A stretch of DNA of 64,000 bases from Klebsiella sp. BIGb0407 (GTDB taxonomy: Bacteria; Pseudomonadota; Gammaproteobacteria; Enterobacterales; Enterobacteriaceae): assembly GCF_024807845.1 (NCBI RefSeq), contig NZ_JANUEQ010000010.1:122667-186666 (forward strand), read 5' to 3'. The stretch's first letter is position 1, and each line of letters starts with the position of its first letter. The notes beneath the pieces are model-generated. The model did no database searches, was not told the origin of the DNA, and saw nothing but the letters and a program-made list of their open reading frames with translations. The translations under genes were made by a program, and so were the position numbers. Positions 28,159 to 41,653 of this stretch are shown piece after piece.

Positions 28159-28209
28159 TCCGATTAACATCCGCCCTGTCGATGAGTCCAGGGCGGGTTC
28201 ACTCAAGCG

Positions 28210-28947
28210 TTACTCATGTAACCCACATTCGCGTTTTAAGCCAAAGAAACGGGTTTCTTCCTCCGCCATGCCAGGCTCCCATTTACGGGTTGTATGGGTG
28301 TCTCCCACCGATAAGTAGCCTTTATCCCACAGAGGATGATACTTCAGCCCATGCTCAGTCAGATACTGATATACGGTGCGGTTATCCCAGTCAATGATTG
28401 GCAGAATTTTAAACACACCGCGCTGAACACCGAGCACCGGTAAATGAGCCCGGCTTCCCGACTGCTCACGGCGCAGACCCGCAAACCAGGTTTGAGCATT
28501 AAGCTCCTGTAATCCCCGATTCATAGGTTCGACTTTGTTGATGTCGTTGTAGCGGGTGATGCCTTCCACTCCCTGTTCCCAGAGTTTTCCGTAACGCGCT
28601 TCCTGCCAGGCGGCACTTTCAGGCGCACGGTAAACCTTAAGGTTCAGATTCAGCTTTTCAGTTAGCTCATCAATAAACTGATAGGTTTCAGGAAACAGAT
28701 AACCGGTATCAGTGAGAATAACCGGAATATCTGGCCGCTGCCGGGTCACCAGATGCAAACAAACCGCAGCCTGAATACCAAAACTTGAAGACAACACAAA
28801 CTCACCCGGTAAATGTTCCAGTGCCCAGGCAACACGCTGCTCGGCGTTCAGTTTTTCCAGGTCATTATTGACCTGTGCCAGCGCGATTGCGCGTTCAACT
28901 GACGACAGTTCATTTAAGGTAGTTAAGCTTGGTAAGGACATAGGCAA
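28210..28947 (-). CDS. cysH: phosphoadenylylsulfate reductase
   Basis: 245 residues with the PP-loop-like '[18 protein letters not shown]' and the C-terminal catalytic Cys in 'KRECGLHE'. It reduces PAPS to sulfite using thioredoxin. It is the last gene of cysJIH, 85 bp from cysI. Its 3' end converges on iap only 51 bp away. Confidence 0.98.
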   Translation of the reverse strand: MPMSLPSLTTLNELSSVERAIALAQVNNDLEKLNAEQRVAWALEHLPGEFVLSSSFGIQAAVCLHLVTRQRPDIPVILTDTGYLFPETYQFIDELTEKLNLNLKVYRAPESAAWQEARYGKLWEQGVEGITRYNDINKVEPMNRGLQELNAQTWFAGLRREQSGSRAHLPVLGVQRGVFKILPIIDWDNRTVYQYLTEHGLKYHPLWDKGYLSVGDTHTTRKWEPGMAEEETRFFGLKRECGLHE

Positions 28948-29032
28948 CTCGACTTTAGCGAAAAGAGTGAATGTGGCTGCCTGTTACCCGTTATGGCGCA
29001 ACAGACAGCTCAGACTGATACATCAGTCAGTA

Positions 29033-30745
29033 TTAATCCCAGAGATCACGGGCGGGATCCAGCACCGGACGGATAATGCCGGTACGGATAGTAAAGTCAC
29101 CAAAGCCTTCTTTAGCTTTCCGTTCTGTAGCCCAGCGCCCCACTAACTCATCAATGGAAGCGAGGATTTCTGGTTCAGTAATATTTTCCCGGTACATGCG
29201 CGGTATCCGGGTGCCGATGCGATTGCCGCCGATATGTAAGTTATAGCGACCCGGAGCTTTACCGACCAGACCAATCTCAGCGAGCATCGCACGGCCACAG
29301 CCATTCGGACAACCGGTCACACGGGTGACGATATGCTCATTTGGAACGTTATGCTTTACCAGTACCTGCTCTACCTTGGTAACGAACTGAGGCAAGAAGC
29401 GCTCTGCCTCCGCCATTGCCAGCGGGCAAGTAGGGAAAGCAACACAAGCCATCGAGTTTTCGCGTTGTGGCGTAACAGAGTCCATTAAGCCATGTGCTTT
29501 CGCCAGTTTCTCAATTTTAGCTTTTTCGCTTTTCGGTACGCCGGCAACAATCAGGTTCTGGTTGGCGGTTAAGCGGAAATCGCCCTGGTGAATACGTGCA
29601 ATTTCCAGTAACCCGGTTTTTAACGGCTTATCCGGATAATCAAGGATACGCCCGTTTTCAATAAACAGCGTCAGATGCCATTTATCATCAATGCCTTTCA
29701 CCCAGCCAATGCGATCGCCACGACTCGTGAATTTGTAGTCACGGGTCGGTTCAAATTTAATTCCCGCACGACGCTCAACTTCCGCTTTGAAGACGTCCAC
29801 TCCGACACGTTCCAGAGTGTATTTAGTTTTGGCATTTTTACGATCGGTACGGTTGCCCCAGTCGCGCTGAGTCGTGACCACCGCCTCTGCTACCGCCAGC
29901 GTATGCTCCAGTGGAATATAACCAAATTCACTTGCAGTACGGGCATAGGTATTTTTATTGCCGTGTTCAATGGATAAGCCACCACCCACCAGCAGGTTAA
30001 AGCCTATCAGTTTGCCGTTTTCCGCAATCGCAATGAAGTTCATGTCGTTAGCATGAAGATCGACGTCATTTTGTGGCGGAATAACCACTGTGGTTTTAAA
30101 TTTACGCGGCAGATAGGTCTGGCCAAGAATAGGCTCTTCATCTGTGGTCGCGACCTTTTCCTGATCCCACCAGATTTCCGCGTAAGCACGAGTGCGCGGC
30201 AGCAAGTGTTCGGACAGCTTTTTCGCCCACTCATAGGCTTCCTGATGCAGCTCTGACTCAACCGGGTTAGAGGTACACAGAACATTACGGTTAACGTCGT
30301 TAGCCGTCGCCAGGGCATCCAGACCCACTTCATGCAACATTTCATGCGCAGGCTTAACGTTATTTTTTACAATACCGTGAAACTGGAAAGTCTGACGGTT
30401 AGTGATACGAATACTGCCGTACAGGGTTTTGTCTTCAGCAAATTTATCTATCGCTACCCACTGCTGAGGCGAAATAATGCCACCCGGTAAGCGGCAACGC
30501 AGCATCATGGTATGACGAGGCTCAAGCTTTTGCTCTGCACGTTCAGCACGAATATCGCGGTCATCCTGCTGGTACATACCGTGAAAACGGATCAGCAGGA
30601 AGTTATCGCCGTGAAAACCACCGGTGAGACCTTCTTTCAAGTCTTCTTTGATGGTGCCACGTAAATAATTGCTGTCGAGTTTCAGTCGTTCGGCATCGGC
30701 CAGCTTACCTTCGACCACTAAAGGCCCGGGGTGTTTTTCACTCAT
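29033..30745 (-). CDS. cysI: sulfite reductase hemoprotein subunit
   Basis: 570 residues. The Cys ligands for the [4Fe-4S]-siroheme centre are in '[16 protein letters not shown]' and '[12 protein letters not shown]'. It reduces sulfite to sulfide with electrons from CysJ. It shares one base with the cysJ stop, so the two are translationally coupled. Confidence 0.98.
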   Translation of the reverse strand: MSEKHPGPLVVEGKLADAERLKLDSNYLRGTIKEDLKEGLTGGFHGDNFLLIRFHGMYQQDDRDIRAERAEQKLEPRHTMMLRCRLPGGIISPQQWVAIDKFAEDKTLYGSIRITNRQTFQFHGIVKNNVKPAHEMLHEVGLDALATANDVNRNVLCTSNPVESELHQEAYEWAKKLSEHLLPRTRAYAEIWWDQEKVATTDEEPILGQTYLPRKFKTTVVIPPQNDVDLHANDMNFIAIAENGKLIGFNLLVGGGLSIEHGNKNTYARTASEFGYIPLEHTLAVAEAVVTTQRDWGNRTDRKNAKTKYTLERVGVDVFKAEVERRAGIKFEPTRDYKFTSRGDRIGWVKGIDDKWHLTLFIENGRILDYPDKPLKTGLLEIARIHQGDFRLTANQNLIVAGVPKSEKAKIEKLAKAHGLMDSVTPQRENSMACVAFPTCPLAMAEAERFLPQFVTKVEQVLVKHNVPNEHIVTRVTGCPNGCGRAMLAEIGLVGKAPGRYNLHIGGNRIGTRIPRMYRENITEPEILASIDELVGRWATERKAKEGFGDFTIRTGIIRPVLDPARDLWD

Positions 30746-32571
30746 TAGTAGACATCTCGCTGATAACGGCGCTCAACGCGCAGCTCACTTAAAAATTCAT
30801 CCGCCGTTTCGGTATCCATTCCACCGTGTTCGGCAACCACTTCCAGTAAAACTTGCTCAACGTCTTTAGCCATGCGACTTGCATCTCCACAGACGTAAAT
30901 GTGGGCTCCCTCTTGGATCCAGCGCCACAGTTCTGCACCTTTTTCGCGCAGTTTATCTTGTACGTATATTTTATGTTTTTGATCACGAGACCAGGCGAGG
31001 TCAATATTGGTCAGCAAACCGTCTTTGGCATAGCGCTGCCATTCAACCTGGTAGAGAAAATCTTCGGTAAAGTGCGGGTTACCAAAGAACAGCCAGTTTT
31101 TACCGCTGGCGCCTTCGTTGTCACGCTGTTGCATGAAGGCACGGAAAGGTGCAATCCCCGTTCCCGGACCAATCATAATGACCGGCGTTTCTGGGTTGGC
31201 TGGCAGACGGAAGTTATCGTTATGTTCAATAAACACACGAACTTCACCCTCTTCTTCAAGGTGGTCAGCGAGGAAACCAGAAGCGCCACCGGTACGGGCA
31301 CGACCTTCGATGTCATAGCGTACCACCCCGACGGTAATATGCACTTCGCTCTCGGCCTCAGCCTGTGAGGAAGCAATAGAATACAGACGAGGCGTCAGAG
31401 GACGTAACAGCCCGATAAGTTGCTCAGCACTCAGTTCTGCCGGGGCAAAACGGACCATATCGACAATCGGCGTGGTTTGCGCGTAATGCTGAAGTTTCGC
31501 TTTATCCCCCACCAGCTCAAGTAATGGGGTATTGCGTGTCAACTGGGCGTATTGCTCAACGATATTGGCGGTATTAACGGTCAGTTCAAAATGTTCGCTC
31601 AGAGCCTGGCTCAAAGGTAACGTTTTGCCCTCAACCTGGACACTTTCATCACCTTTCAGCCACAGCAGCTCAACCAGTTCTTGCACCAGCTCCGGGGAGT
31701 TGTTATACCAGACGCCCAGCGCGTCTCCCGGCTGATAACGCAGACCAGAATCACCGAGATCAATCTCAAAATGGCGGACATCTTTATCTGAAGCACGTCC
31801 GGTTATTTTTTGATTAACCGAGAGCGTTGCCGTCAGCGGTGACTCTTTGCTGTATAAATCGCTGTGGGCGGTAGTCTGATTTCCAGATGCTGCCGTTGCA
31901 GTTGCCGGAGCGGCTGCAGGGACACGGGCTTTCAGCCGGGTGACCAGGTTATCGCGCCAGGTTTTCGCATCAGCCTGATACTCAACATCCGCATCAACCC
32001 TGTCTAACAGACGTTCTGCGCCCAGCTCGGCCAGACGAGTATCGAAGTCTTTACCCGCCTTGCAGAAAAATTCATACGACGAGTCACCGAGGCTGAAGAC
32101 GGCAAAAGCGCTATCTTCCAGACGAGGGGCTTTTTTCGAGAACAGGAATTTATGCAGCGCAACCGCCTCTTCAGGCGTCTCACCCTCACCTTGAGTCGAG
32201 GTGATAATAATCAGCAGTTTTTCCTGGGCAATTTGCTTGAACTTATAGTCCCCGGCATTCACCAGGTTCACTTTAAGGTCTGCTGCCAGCAGTTCATCAC
32301 GTAATTGCTCGCTAACACGACGCGCATTACCGGTTTGTGAAGCAGAGATCAACGTAATGGTCGGAGTCTCGGCAATCGCAGCTACCGCTACTGCCGCAGC
32401 CGGAGTCCCTAAAACGCCAGAGGCCTGAGCGGGTTGATTAACAACCCCCCAGAAATAACCGGACAACCAGGCGAGCTGGGTGTGAGAAAGGTCGGTTGTT
32501 GCCGCCTGAAGATGAGCCAGCTGCTCCTGATTCAAGGGCAGCATCGTGGTCGGTGGAGCCTGAGTTGTCAT
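30745..32571 (-). CDS. cysJ: sulfite reductase flavoprotein subunit
   Basis: 608 residues. The N-terminal flavodoxin domain has '[15 protein letters not shown]' and '[10 protein letters not shown]'. The C-terminal ferredoxin-NADP-reductase part has '[11 protein letters not shown]' for FAD and '[14 protein letters not shown]' for NADPH. It passes electrons to CysI. An Ala-rich linker joins the halves. First gene of cysJIH. Confidence 0.98.
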   Translation of the reverse strand: MTTQAPPTTMLPLNQEQLAHLQAATTDLSHTQLAWLSGYFWGVVNQPAQASGVLGTPAAAVAVAAIAETPTITLISASQTGNARRVSEQLRDELLAADLKVNLVNAGDYKFKQIAQEKLLIIITSTQGEGETPEEAVALHKFLFSKKAPRLEDSAFAVFSLGDSSYEFFCKAGKDFDTRLAELGAERLLDRVDADVEYQADAKTWRDNLVTRLKARVPAAAPATATAASGNQTTAHSDLYSKESPLTATLSVNQKITGRASDKDVRHFEIDLGDSGLRYQPGDALGVWYNNSPELVQELVELLWLKGDESVQVEGKTLPLSQALSEHFELTVNTANIVEQYAQLTRNTPLLELVGDKAKLQHYAQTTPIVDMVRFAPAELSAEQLIGLLRPLTPRLYSIASSQAEAESEVHITVGVVRYDIEGRARTGGASGFLADHLEEEGEVRVFIEHNDNFRLPANPETPVIMIGPGTGIAPFRAFMQQRDNEGASGKNWLFFGNPHFTEDFLYQVEWQRYAKDGLLTNIDLAWSRDQKHKIYVQDKLREKGAELWRWIQEGAHIYVCGDASRMAKDVEQVLLEVVAEHGGMDTETADEFLSELRVERRYQRDVY

Positions 32572-32874
32572 GCGTTTTAGGATTCCGGTAGCTGAGACGA
32601 AAAAGAGCTTATTAAAGGTAATGGCACTAAATTAACGAGTGAGTTAACAACAATTAAAGACAGGATAGCAATAACAAATAACCAAAATGACTAACCGTAT
32701 TTTCAGATAACGCATAGTGGTAAAACAGGTTAATTAACCACATGATATTTATGATTTTTTTTGACTATTTATGGGCTTTTAAAAACGACAGATAAACTGG
32801 AAAGGTTTAGTTAATGCGAAAAAAACTCCTTTCCGTTATCATCCGCTCGTTTTTAGTTTTTAGAGATAGGTTTT
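32572..32874. promoter_or_regulatory. cysJ / queD divergent intergenic region
   Basis: This 303-bp AT-rich region must contain the cysJIH promoter, expected to be under CysB, and the queD promoter. No clear CysB motif or riboswitch fold is visible by eye. Confidence 0.4.
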
Positions 32875-33234
32875 ATGTCCACCACCTTGTTTAAAGATTT
32901 TACCTTCGAAGCTGCCCACCATTTACCCCATGTTCCTGCAGGTCATAAATGCGGTCGACTACATGGTCATTCATTTATGGTGCGGCTGGAAATTACCGGG
33001 GAAGTTGATCCTCATACTGGCTGGATTATGGATTTTTCTGAGTTAAAAGCCGCATTCAGACCCACCTATGACAGGCTGGATCACTTCTACCTGAACGATA
33101 TTCCAGGCCTGGAAAACCCCACCAGTGAAGTTCTCGCTCAATGGATTTGGCAAGAAATGAAACCCATACTGCCTTTGCTGAGTGCGGTGATGGTGAAGGA
33201 AACCTGTACTGCGGGTTGTGTCTATCGGGGATAA
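32875..33234 (+). CDS. queD: 6-carboxy-5,6,7,8-tetrahydropterin synthase QueD
   Basis: 119 residues of the 6-pyruvoyltetrahydropterin synthase family. Zinc His residues are in '[19 protein letters not shown]' and '[10 protein letters not shown]', with the catalytic Cys in the 'HKCGRLHGH' segment; '[12 protein letters not shown]' forms the C-terminus. It is the second step of queuosine precursor synthesis. QueE and QueF are encoded nearby but not in an operon with it. Confidence 0.97.
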   Translation: MSTTLFKDFTFEAAHHLPHVPAGHKCGRLHGHSFMVRLEITGEVDPHTGWIMDFSELKAAFRPTYDRLDHFYLNDIPGLENPTSEVLAQWIWQEMKPILPLLSAVMVKETCTAGCVYRG

Positions 33235-33300
33235 TTCTGCCCGGGATTAAATTAGCGCTGGCAAAAGTAGCAGACCTTTACCAGCGTATATCTGAATTTA

Positions 33301-33424
33301 TACCCTAAATAATTCGCGTTGCCTGTAAGTGCAAAGGGAAGCCCGTCGATGAGCATAGACACACAATGTGACTCGGCGGGCTGATTGCCTGCAACGTCCA
33401 GGCAGCTTGAAGTATGACGGATAT
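33301..33424. repeat. ERIC-like imperfect palindrome, copy 1
   Basis: A roughly 124-bp intergenic repeat begins TACCCTAAATAATTCG and ends TTGAAGTATGACGG, with internal GCCCGTCGATGAGCATAG complementary to the later half. It closely matches the second copy at 38321-38443. The ends are imperfect inverted repeats. It is transcribed-hairpin-like, similar to dispersed repeats of enterobacteria. Confidence 0.75.
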
Positions 33425-33425
33425 A

Positions 33426-34097
33426 TCAGGCAATATTCAGGTATTTATGGGTTTGCATTGAGAGACGCCAGTTTCTGGCAATACAGGTTTCAATACACAG
33501 TCGGGTAGCGTCTTCTTTCTGACTGATTGGCTGTAAGGCAATAATGCGATTGGGCGCTTCTGGCAGAGCTGTAAGCAGTGAGTCCAGCGCTTCAATATCT
33601 CGTACACGCCCTACCGGATGTTTTATCTCATTCGCACGTTCCAGAGCCTGTCCCAGCACATCGAAGCCTCCACGCATATTCACCTTCGGTGAAACCGTCA
33701 CCCAGGTATCCGGGGTACAAAGCACTTGATGGGTACCGCTGGTTTCTATCTGGCAGCTAAAACCATTGGCTTCCAGTAATTGCGTCAGGGGGATTAAGTC
33801 ATAAAGACAGGGTTCGCCGCCGGTAATCACAACGTGGCGTGCGGTATAGCCTTGTCGGCTAATGATAGCCAGCAAGTCTTCAGCACTCGCCCCGGACCAT
33901 TTATCGCTTTCTTTGGTTTTGGCCAGCACGCTAAACAAAGAGATTTCACGAGAAGCGAGTTTATCCCAGGTATGCTTGGTATCACACCAGGCACAGCCAA
34001 CCGGGCACCCCTGCAGACGAATAAAAATGGCAGGCACGCCAGTATAAAAACCCTCTCCCTGGAGAGTCTGGAACATCTCGTTTATCGGATACTGCAT
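33426..34097 (-). CDS. queE: 7-carboxy-7-deazaguanine synthase QueE
   Basis: 223 residues from the ATG at 34097, the E. coli start ('MQYPINEMFQTLQGEGF'), preceded by ACGGA; an upstream frame to 34154 is unlikely. A radical-SAM protein with the cluster motif Cys-x3-Cys-x2-Cys in 'CPVGCAWCDTKHTW' and 'VVITGGEPCLYDLIPL'. It contracts the ring of carboxytetrahydropterin in queuosine synthesis. Confidence 0.97.
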   Translation of the reverse strand: MQYPINEMFQTLQGEGFYTGVPAIFIRLQGCPVGCAWCDTKHTWDKLASREISLFSVLAKTKESDKWSGASAEDLLAIISRQGYTARHVVITGGEPCLYDLIPLTQLLEANGFSCQIETSGTHQVLCTPDTWVTVSPKVNMRGGFDVLGQALERANEIKHPVGRVRDIEALDSLLTALPEAPNRIIALQPISQKEDATRLCIETCIARNWRLSMQTHKYLNIA

Positions 34098-34200
34098 AAT
34101 CATTCCGTATTTATCGTAAAAATTGATTATCGCAGAACCTGAGGCAGAGATCATGGGTAAAGCACCCGAGCATGTAAGCAGGTATTTATTATGACGAAAA

Positions 34201-34222
34201 AAAACCCGCCGAGGCGGGTTTA
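34201..34222 (-). terminator. eno terminator
   Basis: On the minus strand AACCCGCC-TC-GGCGGGTT is followed by a run of T residues, 26 bp after the eno stop. Confidence 0.85.
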
Positions 34223-34247
34223 TCAGGCTAAAAATTAACGGCGCAGA

Positions 34248-35555
<1,308 letters not shown>

Positions 35556-35590
35556 TCAAGTCACAATGTTAAACTAAAACTCCAGACAAA

Positions 35591-35615
35591 CAACGCGCGA
35601 TAATGTCGCGCGTTG
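35591..35615. repeat. pyrG-eno intergenic stem-loop
   Basis: CAACGCGCGA (35591-35600) and TCGCGCGTTG (35606-35615) are perfect 10-bp arms with a 5-nt loop in the 89-bp gap after the pyrG stop. There is no T-run, so it is more likely a processing or attenuation hairpin than a strong terminator. Confidence 0.7.
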
Positions 35616-35632
35616 CTGTACTTACTCTCTGC

Positions 35633-37285
<1,653 letters not shown>

Positions 37286-37465
37286 TTAGGTTTAAAGACG
37301 ATGGAGTACCAGGACGGGAAAGCAGTATACCCGAACAGGGCAGACGCCACAAATTTTCATTTGCTGACAGAAGCCCGTTGTTCGGTAACCATTTGTATTT
37401 TTAGCGAAAAATGATTGATATTGGTTCTATTTCGCGCCTGTCACTACCATCACACTGATATATCG

Positions 37466-38272
37466 CTATTTATCACCCGCCAGTTTCATCTTTTCCTGGT
37501 GTTTAACTTGCTGCCAGGCCTCCTCCATCACGTCCAGGCTGGTTTCTTCCATATTCAACCCTTGGGCTGCGATGATAGCCTCAACCTGTCGGAAACGTGA
37601 CTCAAATTTTCGGTTTGCTTTATGAAGCGCTATTTCCGCTTTGGTTCCCAGATGTCGCGCAAGATTAACGGTTGCAAACAGCAAGTCGCCTACTTCTTCT
37701 TCCAGTTTCTCTTCATCAACGACCACTTGCTTCGCTTCGAACATCACTTCATCAATTTCTTCGTGCACCTTGTCCAGTACCGGGCCAAGGGTTTTCCAGT
37801 CAAAACCAACGGTGGAGCAACGTTTTTGAATTTTTTGCGCCCGCATCAGGGCCGGAAAAGCTTCAGGGATATCATCAAGCACAGAATACTGGGCTTTTTG
37901 CTCCCGCTCTTCGCGTTTAATATTTTCCCACTGGGATAACACCTTTTCGCTGGTGTTCGCCTCAGTATTAGTGAAAATAGGGGCATGCCGCCGCTCCAGT
38001 TTGTCGCTAATAGCCTGACAGACATCCTCAAAGCTAAACTGTTCTTGTTCCCGGGCTATCTGCGCGTAAAACACCACCTGAAACAGTAAGTCACCCAGCT
38101 CTTCGCGTAATCCGTTGATATCATTACGCTGAATAGCATCCAGTACTTCGTAGGTCTCTTCCAGAGTATAGGGAGCCAGCGTTTCATTGGTTTGTACTTT
38201 ATCCCACGGACAACCGTTCTCGGGATCTCGCAGGCGCTGCATAATACCGAGCAGACGGTTTAACTGACTCAT
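37466..38272 (-). CDS. mazG: nucleoside triphosphate pyrophosphohydrolase MazG
   Basis: 268 residues with two MazG domains, each with an EExxE-type metal site: 'YTLEETYEVLDAI' / 'LREELGDLLFQVVFYA' and 'DEVMFEAKQ' / 'LEEEVGDLLFATVNLARHL'. It hydrolyses NTPs and lowers ppGpp. It lies between relA and pyrG, separated from relA by an ERIC-like repeat. Confidence 0.97.
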   Translation of the reverse strand: MSQLNRLLGIMQRLRDPENGCPWDKVQTNETLAPYTLEETYEVLDAIQRNDINGLREELGDLLFQVVFYAQIAREQEQFSFEDVCQAISDKLERRHAPIFTNTEANTSEKVLSQWENIKREEREQKAQYSVLDDIPEAFPALMRAQKIQKRCSTVGFDWKTLGPVLDKVHEEIDEVMFEAKQVVVDEEKLEEEVGDLLFATVNLARHLGTKAEIALHKANRKFESRFRQVEAIIAAQGLNMEETSLDVMEEAWQQVKHQEKMKLAGDK

Positions 38273-38320
38273 GATAAATCCTTAAAAAATACTTCAGGCC
38301 ACAATAATACTGATGATAAC

Positions 38321-38443
38321 TACCCTAAATAATTCGGGTTGCCTGTAGGCGCAAAGGGAGGCCCGTCGATGAGCATAGATAAACTATGTGATTCGACGGG
38401 CCTGCCGCCTGCAACACCCAGACAACTTGAAGTATGACGGGTT
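38321..38443. repeat. ERIC-like imperfect palindrome, copy 2
   Basis: Begins TACCCTAAATAATTCG and ends TTGAAGTATGACGGG, with the same internal GCCCGTCGATGAGCATAG as copy 1 at 33301. It fills the relA-mazG gap and touches the last base of relA, so it may affect mRNA stability or termination there. Confidence 0.75.
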
Positions 38444-40674
38444 TAGCCATGCAGTCGTCGGGCATCAATAATATCGGGAACTTGATTCAGTTTCCCCAGC
38501 ACCCGGCCTAAAACCTGGAGATTATAAATCTCAATATTCATATCAATGGTCGCCAGTTGCTGTTTGGTATCACTACGGCTGGCAACGCCCAGAACATTGA
38601 CCTTTTCATTAGCGAGAATAGTCGTGATATCACGCAGTAAACCGCTTCTGTCATTGGCAGTCACACGCACCACCAGAGAGTAACCGCTTGAGTAGCTTTC
38701 CCCCCAGACCGCATCAACAATACGTTCCGGTGCATGAGACTTCAGCTCTGCCAGCTGATCGCAGTCAGCCTGGTGGATAGAAATACCCCGGCCTTGGGTG
38801 ATAAAACCAATAATTTCATCACCAGGGATCGGCTGGCAGCAGCGGGCAATATGGTGCATCAGATTACCGACCCCTTCAACCACTACGCGACCATCATCTT
38901 TACGCTGTGACTGCTGCGGTGAATAACTTTTCTGCTGCAACTGCCGCAGCGCTGCCGCATCCTGCTCTTCCGCGCTGGGTTTATTAAACTTCGCCTGCAG
39001 ATAGTTACTCATCTGGTTAAGACGAATATCGCCGCCACCAATCGCTGCCAGTAACTCTTCCATTTCGTTAAAGTTATAACGTGGCAGTAAGGTTTTTTCG
39101 GCTTCTTTCAGGCTTACGCCCAGGCGTTCAATTTCATCATCCAGAATCTGCCGACCGGCCAGAATATTCTTGTCCCGGTCTTGCTTACGGAACCAGTTAT
39201 GAATTTTTGCCCGTCCGCGACTGGTGGTCACGTAACCGAGGTTAGGGTTTAGCCAGTCACGACTTGGATTAGGCTGTTTCTGGGTAATGATCTCTATCTG
39301 ATCGCCCATTTGTAACTGATAGGTAAAGGGAACAATACGTCCGCCAATTTTGGCACCAATGCAACGATGTCCGACATCGCTGTGGATATGGTAGGCGAAG
39401 TCGAGAGGGGTTGATCCTGTTGGTAAGTCAACCACATCCCCTTTCGGAGTAAAGACATACACCCTGTCGTCAAACACCTGGCTACGGACTTCGTCAAGCA
39501 TTTCACCCGAGTCAGACATCTCTTCCTGCCAGGCAATCAGTTTACGTAACCATGCGATACGATCTTCATGCCCGGTACTGCCGCTACGCGAGTTCCCTTC
39601 TTTATATTTCCAGTGAGCGGCGACACCCAGTTCAGACTCTTCGTGCATCTGCCGGGTACGGATCTGAATTTCAATCGTCTTGCCATTCGGGCCCAGTACA
39701 ACGGTATGAATCGACTGATAACCATTTGGCTTAGGATTAGCGACATAATCGTCGAATTCATCGGGTAGATGACGGAAATGGGTGTGAACAATACCTAAAG
39801 CGGCATAGCAATCTTGCAAGCGTTCAGCAACGACACGTACGGCCCGCACATCGAATAGTTCGTCAAATGCGAGATGTTTTTTCTGCATCTTGCGCCAGAT
39901 ACTATAGATATGCTTAGGTCGGCCATAAACCTCAGCTTTTACGCCTTCTTCCTTCATTGATGAGCGCAGCATCGCCACAAACTCATCAATATAATGTTCT
40001 CTGTCAATCCGCCGCTCGTGCAGCAGTTTTGCTATGCGCTTATATTCATCCGGGTGCAAATAGCGGAAGCAGTAGTCCTCCATTTCCCATTTTAGCTGAC
40101 CAATTCCCAGACGGTTTGCCAGCGGCGCATAGATATTAGTACATTCCTTGGCCACCAGAACACGTTCGTCTTCCGGGGCGTCCTTTACTTCACGCAGATG
40201 GGCAATACGTTCTGCAAGCTTAATCACCACGCAACGGAAATCATCCACCATCGCGAGTAACATACGTCTTACATTGTCGACCTGTTCAGAAGAGACGGAG
40301 TCATTATGGGTAGCTTTAAGATGACGGATAGCATCGATATCGCGCACACCATGAATCAGCATAACGACTGATTTCCCGACGCTTTCTTGCATCACCTCTT
40401 CACTGACGACTCCAGAATCAACCAGGGGAAATAGCAGAGCTGCGCGTAACGTCTCATTATCCATACTGAGCATGGAGAGAATTTCAACCATCTCAACGCC
40501 GCGCCACAATAATAATTCGGCATCCGGATGCCCTTTTGTCTGGCTCTCACAATATGACCATGTTTCGGCCAGACGCTCACACGACTGCTGGTTTGAAATC
40601 CCGAGGCTTGCTATCCATTTTTCAGGCGCAAATTCGCCAGCTTTATTGAGATGTGCACTTCTAACCGCAACCAT
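38443..40674 (-). CDS. relA: GTP pyrophosphokinase RelA
   Basis: 743 residues. The N-terminal pseudo-hydrolase domain lacks the HD motif ('RAALLFPLVDSGVV'), as in RelA. The synthetase domain has 'DLFDVRAVRVVAERLQDCYA'-type RSH sequence and 'NPKPNGYQSIHTVVLGP'. TGS ('VYVFTPKGDVVDLPTGSTPL'), zinc-finger-like 'ARCCQPIPGDEI' and ACT domains follow. It makes (p)ppGpp on starved ribosomes. No rlmD is found upstream where E. coli has it. Confidence 0.98.
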   Translation of the reverse strand: MVAVRSAHLNKAGEFAPEKWIASLGISNQQSCERLAETWSYCESQTKGHPDAELLLWRGVEMVEILSMLSMDNETLRAALLFPLVDSGVVSEEVMQESVGKSVVMLIHGVRDIDAIRHLKATHNDSVSSEQVDNVRRMLLAMVDDFRCVVIKLAERIAHLREVKDAPEDERVLVAKECTNIYAPLANRLGIGQLKWEMEDYCFRYLHPDEYKRIAKLLHERRIDREHYIDEFVAMLRSSMKEEGVKAEVYGRPKHIYSIWRKMQKKHLAFDELFDVRAVRVVAERLQDCYAALGIVHTHFRHLPDEFDDYVANPKPNGYQSIHTVVLGPNGKTIEIQIRTRQMHEESELGVAAHWKYKEGNSRSGSTGHEDRIAWLRKLIAWQEEMSDSGEMLDEVRSQVFDDRVYVFTPKGDVVDLPTGSTPLDFAYHIHSDVGHRCIGAKIGGRIVPFTYQLQMGDQIEIITQKQPNPSRDWLNPNLGYVTTSRGRAKIHNWFRKQDRDKNILAGRQILDDEIERLGVSLKEAEKTLLPRYNFNEMEELLAAIGGGDIRLNQMSNYLQAKFNKPSAEEQDAAALRQLQQKSYSPQQSQRKDDGRVVVEGVGNLMHHIARCCQPIPGDEIIGFITQGRGISIHQADCDQLAELKSHAPERIVDAVWGESYSSGYSLVVRVTANDRSGLLRDITTILANEKVNVLGVASRSDTKQQLATIDMNIEIYNLQVLGRVLGKLNQVPDIIDARRLHG

Positions 40675-41653
40675 TCTTCTCTCCTGTGAAACCGAAATCA
40701 GGTAATTAAGACCTGAGCAATCTCTTAACCATGCTTAAAAAAGGCTATCTTCCCAATCATTCGAGTGACTCGCAGACTCGTTTCACGAAGGAAAGACCCG
40801 GGCAACCTTGCGTATCACGGGTATCCACTCTCAGTGATACTTCAGTACCCGGCTAACATTTTTATCTGCAATCGTTATCTGATTGTAGGATACCGGCAGT
40901 ATTTTTCGCAGTGACAGACGGATAAGGTACTCGATAGCATTTACGATTTTATAAAACCAAAAGTCCAAATGTTATCAAACCGCTGGCAACCAGACTGCCG
41001 GTTATATTTTCATCTGAATAGCGATGGAAATATGAAATTTTTCAGCAAATTGTACTGAACATTATATTGTGCTTTTAGCATCAGTGCAGCATTACCTTCT
41101 GCACATGCGATCTTAGTGACACCTTTTTTAACAGGAATAGTCCTTGTCCTATTCAACAAAATAGCGCGAATGGCGTGTCAGATGGCGGCTGTACCTGCTT
41201 AGTGGATCATCTGTTAACCAATGCGCTCATCAGCTGGATAAAATCATACTGTTTAAAGCCGTAAATCTGCGTCACCCTGTAATGTATGACCCGTACTTGC
41301 GAAAAGTGTTCCAGTTTTGAATTTTAACGGCCACATATACCTGTTGAGGAGCGTCAGGTCACAACAATACCGCTTCTGACTTTCGGCGATACCCGCTAAA
41401 ACAGACAATGAAATCCTATTACCCCCATAAAAATGCACTATGATTGGGCGGTGAAGTAAATTGGGGCACTAAAATGGGGCGTAAGTGATAATAATCCCCC
41501 GGAGTGGCTTTTTAGACTATCGATCGCGCAACTTAACATGACGACTTTGATGTTACACGTAGGTTTGCAGCGTTTCACAGAGTAGAATGCACTGTAATAT
41601 TATCGAAATATTATGATGCTTAACGTTGCATTATTGTCCCATACCGGAATGCC
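40675..41653. other. 979-bp relA-barA gap without a gene (rlmD absent)
   Basis: In E. coli rlmD occupies this position. No open frame with RlmD motifs (Cys-rich TRAM-associated cluster or the SAM motif) is visible; short frames here look random. The region is AT-rich with promoter-like DNA for relA and barA. Deletion or relocation of rlmD is possible; no remnant is recognisable by eye. Confidence 0.5.

Noticed and set aside
41253..41438. Minus-strand 61-codon frame in the relA-barA gap
   Set aside because: No motif of RlmD or any other family and no ribosome binding site.
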